DNA of 64,000 nt from Calendula officinalis. Its lineage: Eukaryota; Streptophyta; Magnoliopsida; Asterales; Asteraceae. Of this stretch, positions 58,373 to 64,000 are shown one piece after another (position 1 is the stretch's first letter; the number at the start of each line of letters is the position of its first letter). Position numbers and translations under genes: made by a program. Location: NCBI GenBank assembly GCA_963853835.1, contig OY970820.1, forward strand, positions 74,334,909 to 74,398,908, given 5' to 3'. A model generated the notes under the pieces. That model did not search any database, was not told the DNA's origin, and worked only from the letters and a program-made list of their open reading frames with translations.

Positions 58373-59345
58373 CTCCCTCCGTCCCTTAATAAACCCACCC
58401 CGCATAGATTGAATTTCTTGAATGGAGATAGGATCCAAAATACTCAGAATTTCATCCATCAAATTGGGACGTCCCTTAGGCTGCTCGGTATGGGAACACA
58501 AAAGGGGGCGTGGGAGGTGAGCTGGAGGCAGGCACGGCGTGGAGGCTCGGAGGAACACCGCACGTGGTGGAGAAGGGGCACGGCCGACGGGAAGAAACGG
58601 CGTGGGGCTCGGTTTTTTTCGAAAAATGACGTTGAACGAGGATAGAATAAGAAGAAAAGTAGGAGGATACCAGCTCTTTGTGTTGGAGATGAACTGATGA
58701 GGGCTTCGTTTTTGTTGCAGCATCCACATGAAGAAGATGAAATAATAAATTAGGTTTTAGGTTTTTAAGTTTTTAGGTTTGGGCTTTTGGGCTTCTTAAG
58801 TTCTACTTTTTGGGCTAAGAAAAAAAAAGTCTCTTTTGGGCTTCAATTAAAAAAACACTAGAATTTTTATTTTCATGTTAGTTCCACTTTTTTTGGCTAA
58901 AAAATTAGAAATTAATTGCTATAGTTTTTTGACAATATGCATTAATAAATTATTTATTAGGTTATCTTTTATAAAATAAATGAAAAAGAAATGATGAGAT
59001 GGAAATTAAAATGGTGTGGTGGTGGTGTGGTTGATGAGGTGATGCTGATGTGGCGGAAAAGGGCACCACCACATGTGGTGCCCATACCCACTAGCCTTAA
59101 TAAATTTCTATCAAAATATTTGTCCCAAAATAAAGTTCTTATTTCTCAAATTAGAGGAACTCACTCAATAAAATAATATTATTACCATGTACTTCACACT
59201 AACTATCTTTAAAAAAATATTTTCTCTCTCCAAAATAATCTTATATTTTAATCAAATTTATTATCAAGACCCCACCACTAACTGGAGTAACTCCTAAAAA
59301 CTTGTGCCTAATTGAAATGAGAACTTTATTAAGGGACGGAGGGAG
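58373..59345. mobile_element. Stowaway/mariner-like element, interrupted by a PIF-like element
   Basis: The TIRs are CTCCCTCCGTCCCTTAATAA and its inverse (TTATTAAGGGACGGAGGGAG), flanked by TA on both sides (58371-58372 and 59346-59347). These are classic Stowaway ends. Removing the nested element leaves about 352 bp. It lies in the intron of the KCS pseudogene. Confidence 0.85.
58479..59096. mobile_element. PIF/Harbinger-like element nested in the Stowaway
   Basis: The ends are GGCTGCTCGGTATGGGAACA on the left and the inverse of GGCTAGTGGGTATGGGCACC on the right, flanked by TTA (58476-58478 and 59097-59099). It is 618 bp with no recognisable transposase. A perfect palindrome (GGGCACCAC...GTGGTGCCC) sits just inside the right end, near 59061-59083. 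Confidence 0.68.
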
Positions 59346-59702
59346 TATATTTTAGTGACACTTTTGATTTTACTGATACTTTATCGATATATGTGTCACT
59401 AGGGAACAAGTTTCTTGGTGTCTAAATTAGAATACGTAAATTTGCATAAAATAGCATGATATTGTTAAGTAATTTCTAATTCTAGCAATTAATTATCAAT
59501 ATTTTAGAAAATAATAACATATTTTTAAACTTTTACAATTTGAGAAGCGTTTTATACGAATAACTGTAATTGATATTTTCTAGTAATATAGCTAGTTATA
59601 TAGTTTTTTTCCTTTTGTTTCAAATAATCTTAAACTTAGTTGATCTATAATTCTCAAAAACAAATGTTCCATGTGAACCTCTTATTCCTCTTCTATAAAA
59701 TA

Positions 59703-59900
59703 TTCCTTTCGTCCTAATATTATTGTCTATCAGACAAAAATACATAATTTAAGAAAGTAGATTAATTATACTATGTACTATATAACCAATCAAATTTTTT
59801 CTTTCATACTTAAATGTTTTTTAGTTGGTTTACACTTAAAAGCAGACATTTGGGACAAACCAAAATAGAATTGTGAACAATAAAATTTGGACGGAGGGAG
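59703..59900. mobile_element. Degenerate Stowaway MITE
   Basis: The right end GGACGGAGGGAG is followed by TA (59901-59902). The left end TTCCTTTCGTCCT is a decayed version of CTCCCTCCGTCC, preceded by TA (59701-59702). It is 198 bp, in the KCS intron. Confidence 0.65.
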
Positions 59901-60501
59901 TACTAAATAGTGAATACCGTCATTCCCGACAAAGGGTTATCCAAATACAAAAGTTTATTTTGAAAATTTTAATAATTAGTTGCTAGAATTATGAATCACC
60001 TAATAATATGTTATTATTTTATTCAATCTACTCTATAAATGGGGGGAAAAGGTGAAGCATGTTTACATATTGGTGCAATTAGCCCTTTAGATTATTGCAG
60101 AACAAAATTATAAAAGCGGTTTACGGACCTTAAGCTCATCATCCGGTTTGAAACACGCAAAATAAATGAGATAAATCTGTGGAGGGCGCGACATGTAATA
60201 AACAGTGATAGTGAAAACAAACGTAACAAAAAACGCAACAGCAGCAATGAGATCATAGCCACCGGTGGTGTCCCATAGCTTCCGCCACAGCTCCTCCCTG
60301 TTAACCTCCGCACCAAAACCACCACCGGCAAGGTGGCTATATAGATACCATGGTTAATCAGGTAATGGTACCCAAGCTTTACATACTTGAGCTTTACTGA
60401 CTGGACAAAATCCGGCAGCCCCTGACAGAAAAAGTCACGGTTCCGGCATCAGGACCGGACGGTTCGGTGGACAAAAGGTGGTGTTCTCCGGTAGGTGCCA
60501 T

Positions 60502-61750
60502 GAGTTAATGTGTGTGAATATGGGGAGTGGTGTTTGTGTATTTATGGGGAAGGAGGGACAAACTAGAAGGAATATAGTTGGAAGATTTGAAACTTCATTA
60601 AATTTGTAGTTATCTTTAATGCCATCGCGAAACATGTTTGCTTATTAAAACTTTTAGTTGGATGCAATTTGGTAGCGGTCCTTGACAGCCTAGAAAGAGA
60701 ATTACTGCACAATGTGGTTGGATTTTTTGGTTTGAAAAACTTGATGGCTCGTTATACAAATCTACTTATAGATAACTACAAACTAAGGTAACAAGTATTA
60801 AAGAGATACGGTCACAAAGGCTCGTCCATTTGTCTGCTGACTTGGCACGCCACGTAGGAACCATACTCGGGGATGTCCCAGGTGGCATCGATCCAGAAGG
60901 TAGTGGTGACTATAGGCTTCCCAGTGTTCGTGTTTTTGAATGATATGCTTTAGGTTAGAAATAGTGTTAAACTAAACCAAAACAAAAAACAAATACCGCG
61001 ATACATGCAAAGATAGGGGTTAGGAATCGTCGCGGTCAACATATGGTGGTAATAGCGTTGACTTTATCTCCCCTTCTTGTATTAAAGTTATTTCCACATC
61101 ACAACTTTTAGTTCATACGCTAATTGTACAACTATACTAAACAATGATTATGGCAAATATCAAAATTTCCCTTTCATTTTTGGCACGTCAGATAATGGTA
61201 AAACCATTAGCTCAAACCAGCCTCCTTGATTCGATCAACTAGAATATGTGTCAACCACCATCAACTGCCTCTATCTGTTTGGACTGGCCGATTCTTGTTA
61301 TGTAAATTCCGTGTGTCCGCTCTTTAGAAGGTTACTTTTTACACTATGTTTTCATTTGCATATTGGTGTTTTTTAGGCTTCTCACAACAGTGACGCATTC
61401 TCAAACTCATCAGTAGCGTCATATCACCTTCATCCTTACTAACGAGTTACTAACAAGGTCATGCCAACAGCAACTCATCACTAAACCCATCCCCACTTAA
61501 AAAAAAAATATTACAAAATAAATCAAAACACACCCTTTTCCCCCCTTGCAGCCCACGACGAGGATTATGTCATTTTATCAGGCAACTAATTTTTTTGGGT
61601 CATATGTACAAACACCAACATAAAGATTATGTCGTCTATTGTTTATTTAGGAGAACATGTCAAAACACGAGATAGAGCTAGCAATACACACTGATTCAAT
61701 GGATAAAAGTAGCAATACTATATTTACTTTGAACAAAACGAGTTGACTTT
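60502..61750. other. Intergenic region between the KCS pseudogene and DCL3
   Basis: It would contain the former KCS promoter and the 3' flank of DCL3. No further gene or element was recognised. Confidence 0.45.
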
Positions 61751-63906
61751 CTAGTTAATTTTGAGCATTCCGAGTTGTTGAAGTTTGTAAAGCATGAGCA
61801 GTGCAGCAGAATCAAAAGAAGTCTTCTTATCAGCGCGTGGATCTCCAGTGAGCTCAATAACACCATAACTTGGAATAGTCAAACTGATATGAGATTCAAA
61901 GCTACTAAAACCTCTTCTTTTGTCCACGCCTTCACCGATTTCAACCATTGATCTGCAAAACCCATCATCAATTATCTAATCCATTAAAATAATAATAATC
62001 TAATAGCAAGTAATGTTTACTTTGATTTGTGTTCTGAAGGTGTCATATTAGGCATCGGCCATTGCATTTTCTTGCACAATTCATAAAGTGTCGATCTTGG
62101 TCCTCCTTTTGCCCTGTTGATTGACTTGAGCACTGCCATTCATATATATAAAATTAAAACGAGTTATAAAAATGGAAACTTTATATTATGATTACCCAGG
62201 ATTTCGACTTTAGAATCCGTTTCATCAACTGCTTTTGGATCAAAGAGAGTTATTTCTGCATTCCTCTTTGTATCGGGGTTGGATGCCATGTCATCAATTT
62301 TGTTGTCTGGACCTTCCTTTTTCCTTGAAATTCCTCTTTTCTGTCAACATCAACATGTCAAAGTCAAAACCCCTTTATTTATGAACGGGTCAACCCGGCC
62401 CATACAAAAAATGACCTGTTTCGACCCGAACCTGTCCATTTAGAAAGGAAAAATATACAATGAAAAGGAACCCGAACCTCAAGATCTTTTAACAACTTAA
62501 GAGCAGCTTGACCCCGTGCAATCTTTCGGGTTGACCCGTTACCAATTCCAACCAATAAAGTATCTTCAAGTTGCACCCGCAGCTCTGCTACTACATGATC
62601 ACCTTTATTACAACATATATCTTTTATGAAATAACCCATTGAGTCACATAATTCCATTAACTCCCGTAAAGGTGGAAGCTCGAGTTTATCGGGTGTTACA
62701 ATTGGAGATAATAAAGGTTCAAAAACCCGCCAAACTTCATCAAGATTCAGTCTCGTGTCAACTAAAATGGCCCCCGCAATGCTCTCAACTAGGTCACCTA
62801 ACGCCTGTAAAATCAAAACATTGGGTTGACCGGGTCAACGGGAGATGTTAAAAAGACGAAACTGACCTTGGGGCTTTTGTTGGTCTGGAGTGAGTTTGTG
62901 TCAGTTGATGAGGTGGCAACGAATTTAACATATTCTGCAATCTGATTTTGAAGAAAGGGTGAACGATGCTGAAGATGTGGATGAAGATCTCGCCTCACAG
63001 CAGCATATGCAAAGTTTTCATTATTTACTGAAGCTGACCGTAAATCGGTTAATTCACCAGGATCGATGTTGTTATGTTTTTTGTACAGATACCAAGTAAT
63101 CAACAGATCCAAAACCGAATCACCAACAAACTCTAACCGCTCGTAACAGAATCCAACTACCTGATCTTGACCAGATTGACCAGAAGCATGTGTAATAGCT
63201 TCCAACAACAACCCTTTCACACCAAATTCATACCCGAGTTTTGATTCTAGAACCCGAATTACATCAATTTTGGGAGTATATGTGTGAAGTGAAGCAGTTT
63301 CAATGGCTTGATTGACCCGTGATGGGTCAAGTTCACATTTTATACCGAGCCATTTCATGCAATGAAGCCCGCCATCCAGCCTGCCACCCACAAAATAGGC
63401 TCCAACAAGGGCCTCAACACAGTCTGATATTGTCTTTGACCCTAACCATCTGTGGCCCGAATCGCAAGATTTACCCGTCATGATTTTCGGGTCTTCGGTT
63501 TGGTATTTCGGGTCAATCGGGACTTGTGGTGAGTCCACACCGTGATCACACGGGCTGGGTCGCAGTAGAAGCTGGCCCGGGGCGGTCCATCGGGTCGGGT
63601 CAAATGCACTGTCCCGTATGTAACCCTGTAAAAGATTGGTATGAGATTGCACTTTGTACAGGTGGATATGCGTAGAGTACAAGCGGTAATGCATACCTGT
63701 AGTTGACAGTTGATTCCCAAATTATACAACATGGAATTACAAACTTGTGATGATCTCTGAGCAGACAGCTGTCCTTCTTGTTTGTTTGCATATTGAAGAT
63801 AAAGATGACAGCTCACTGCATATTTCAGCACTGAGTCACCGAGTAATTCCAATCTCTCCATTGAAAAACTCTCGTTGCATCTCAGAGTTGTGATAGCTTC
63901 CAAAAT
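61751..63906 (-). CDS. DCL3: DICER-LIKE 3 type endoribonuclease, C-terminal exons (partial)
   Basis: DCL3 cuts RDR2-made double-stranded RNA into 24-nt siRNAs for RNA-directed DNA methylation in the nucleus. The exons placed are 63906-63697, 63625-62867, 62804-62478, 62340-62196, 62132-62021 and 61952-61751, all with GT-AG borders. They give 584 residues in one frame ending in TAA. The first holds RNase IIIa with ERLELLGDSVLKY. The second continues with SDCVEALVGAYFVGG, then RNase IIIb with ERLEFVGDSVLD and LTDLRSASVNNENFA. The third has DLVESIAGAILVD and a dsRNA-binding fold (PPLRELMELCDSMGYF, GQAALKLLKDLE). The last exons hold a second, C-terminal dsRNA-binding-like region (GGPRSTLYELCKKMQWPMP; RADKKTSFDSAALLMLYKLQ), which supports DCL3 over DCL1, DCL2 and DCL4. 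The acidic RNase III residues are retained. Helicase, DUF283 and PAZ lie beyond 64000. Confidence 0.9.
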
Positions 63907-64000
63907 CTAACAAAAAAAAAAAAACATAATATTAAGGAGTCGATTAAAAAACTTTTTTCTACTTGTATAAAAGAATAAAAAAATATAGATTACAAACCAA

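Larger units (their letters stand above)
56285..60501 (-). pseudogene. 3-ketoacyl-CoA synthase (KCS) pseudogene, two exons, split by insertions
   Basis: KCS enzymes condense malonyl-CoA with acyl-CoA in the ER to make very-long-chain fatty acids. Exon 1 (60501-60129) starts MAPTGEHHLL. Reading several frames, it gives SVKLKYVKLGYHYLINH, EELWRKLWDTTG and FACFKPDDELK, the usual N-terminal membrane region. A GT donor at 60128 and an acceptor before 58302 define an intron. Exon 2 continues VTKEEFIKLARKSGKFDE, FQKKILESSGIGDETYL, DELFQKTKIHPKDVG, then NLGGMGCSAGI with the catalytic Cys, to about 57640. A non-coding insertion of about 1 kb follows. The C-terminus is at 56632-56285 (KPYIPDYKLAFEHFCIHAS, then RYGNTSSSSIWYELAYLEAK). 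Frameshifts, stops and small deletions occur in every part, so it is dead. Order and strand of all pieces agree with one ancestral gene. Confidence 0.88.

Noticed and set aside
62340..62480. GACCCG-rich words in DCL3 introns as a possible element
   Set aside because: Only loosely similar to the ACCCGAT stretch at 6725-6890; no ends or duplication could be defined.
1..64000. CRISPR arrays, prokaryotic operons, organelle inserts
   Set aside because: No regularly spaced repeats, no Shine-Dalgarno-led gene strings, and no recognisable plastid or mitochondrial genes.

Overview
This is a plant nuclear window, and most probably a eudicot. The evidence is long GT-AG introns, an AT-rich background, dense LTR retrotransposons of the Athila, chromovirus and copia types, and two conserved plant genes. 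The flavour of the repeats suggests Asteraceae, but nothing in the window proves it. I see no bacterial operons, CRISPR arrays, rRNA or convincing tRNA genes.

Layout. (1) Positions 1-9552 are AT-rich intergenic DNA. They hold a hAT-like MITE, a LINE reverse-transcriptase remnant, a PIF-like MITE nested in another MITE, and two near-identical Helitrons inserted 24 bp apart in one unit of a 41-bp tandem repeat. (2) Positions 9558-50872 are one 41-kb nest of LTR retrotransposons, four levels deep. A Ty1/copia element (minus strand, AAATT target duplication) was entered by an Athila-type Ty3 element 'B' (minus). B was entered by a second Athila-type element 'A' (plus, GACAC duplication). A was entered by a Tekay-like chromovirus 'E' (plus, ACTAC duplication). 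LTR divergence counted by eye rises outward, at about 1% (E), 2% (A), 3% (B) and 4-5% (copia), in agreement with the order of nesting. B is organised LTR-internal-LTR-partial internal. The second internal copy is cut off in gag and fused to the copia integrase. A solo-LTR-like block (15497-18023) sits in the 3' region of B.

(3) Positions 51389-55951 carry an intact 18-exon gene for a plastid isoamylase-type starch debranching enzyme, most like ISA3. Its start codon lies about 0.5 kb from the nest. (4) Positions 56285-60501 carry a broken 3-ketoacyl-CoA synthase (KCS) gene on the minus strand. It has two exons, several frameshifts and stops, and MITEs in its intron and coding part. (5) Positions 61751-63906 are the C-terminal exons of a DICER-LIKE 3 type gene on the minus strand; the N-terminal part lies beyond the window.

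The genes do not form a pathway. ISA3 acts in starch breakdown. DCL3 makes 24-nt siRNAs that guide methylation of transposons such as those filling the window. KCS genes make very-long-chain fatty acids, but this copy is dead. I found no clearly new biochemical system. The unusual content is structural: the dated nest, the tandem Athila with its deletion junction, the twin Helitrons beside their own empty site, and the previously hidden KCS pseudogene.
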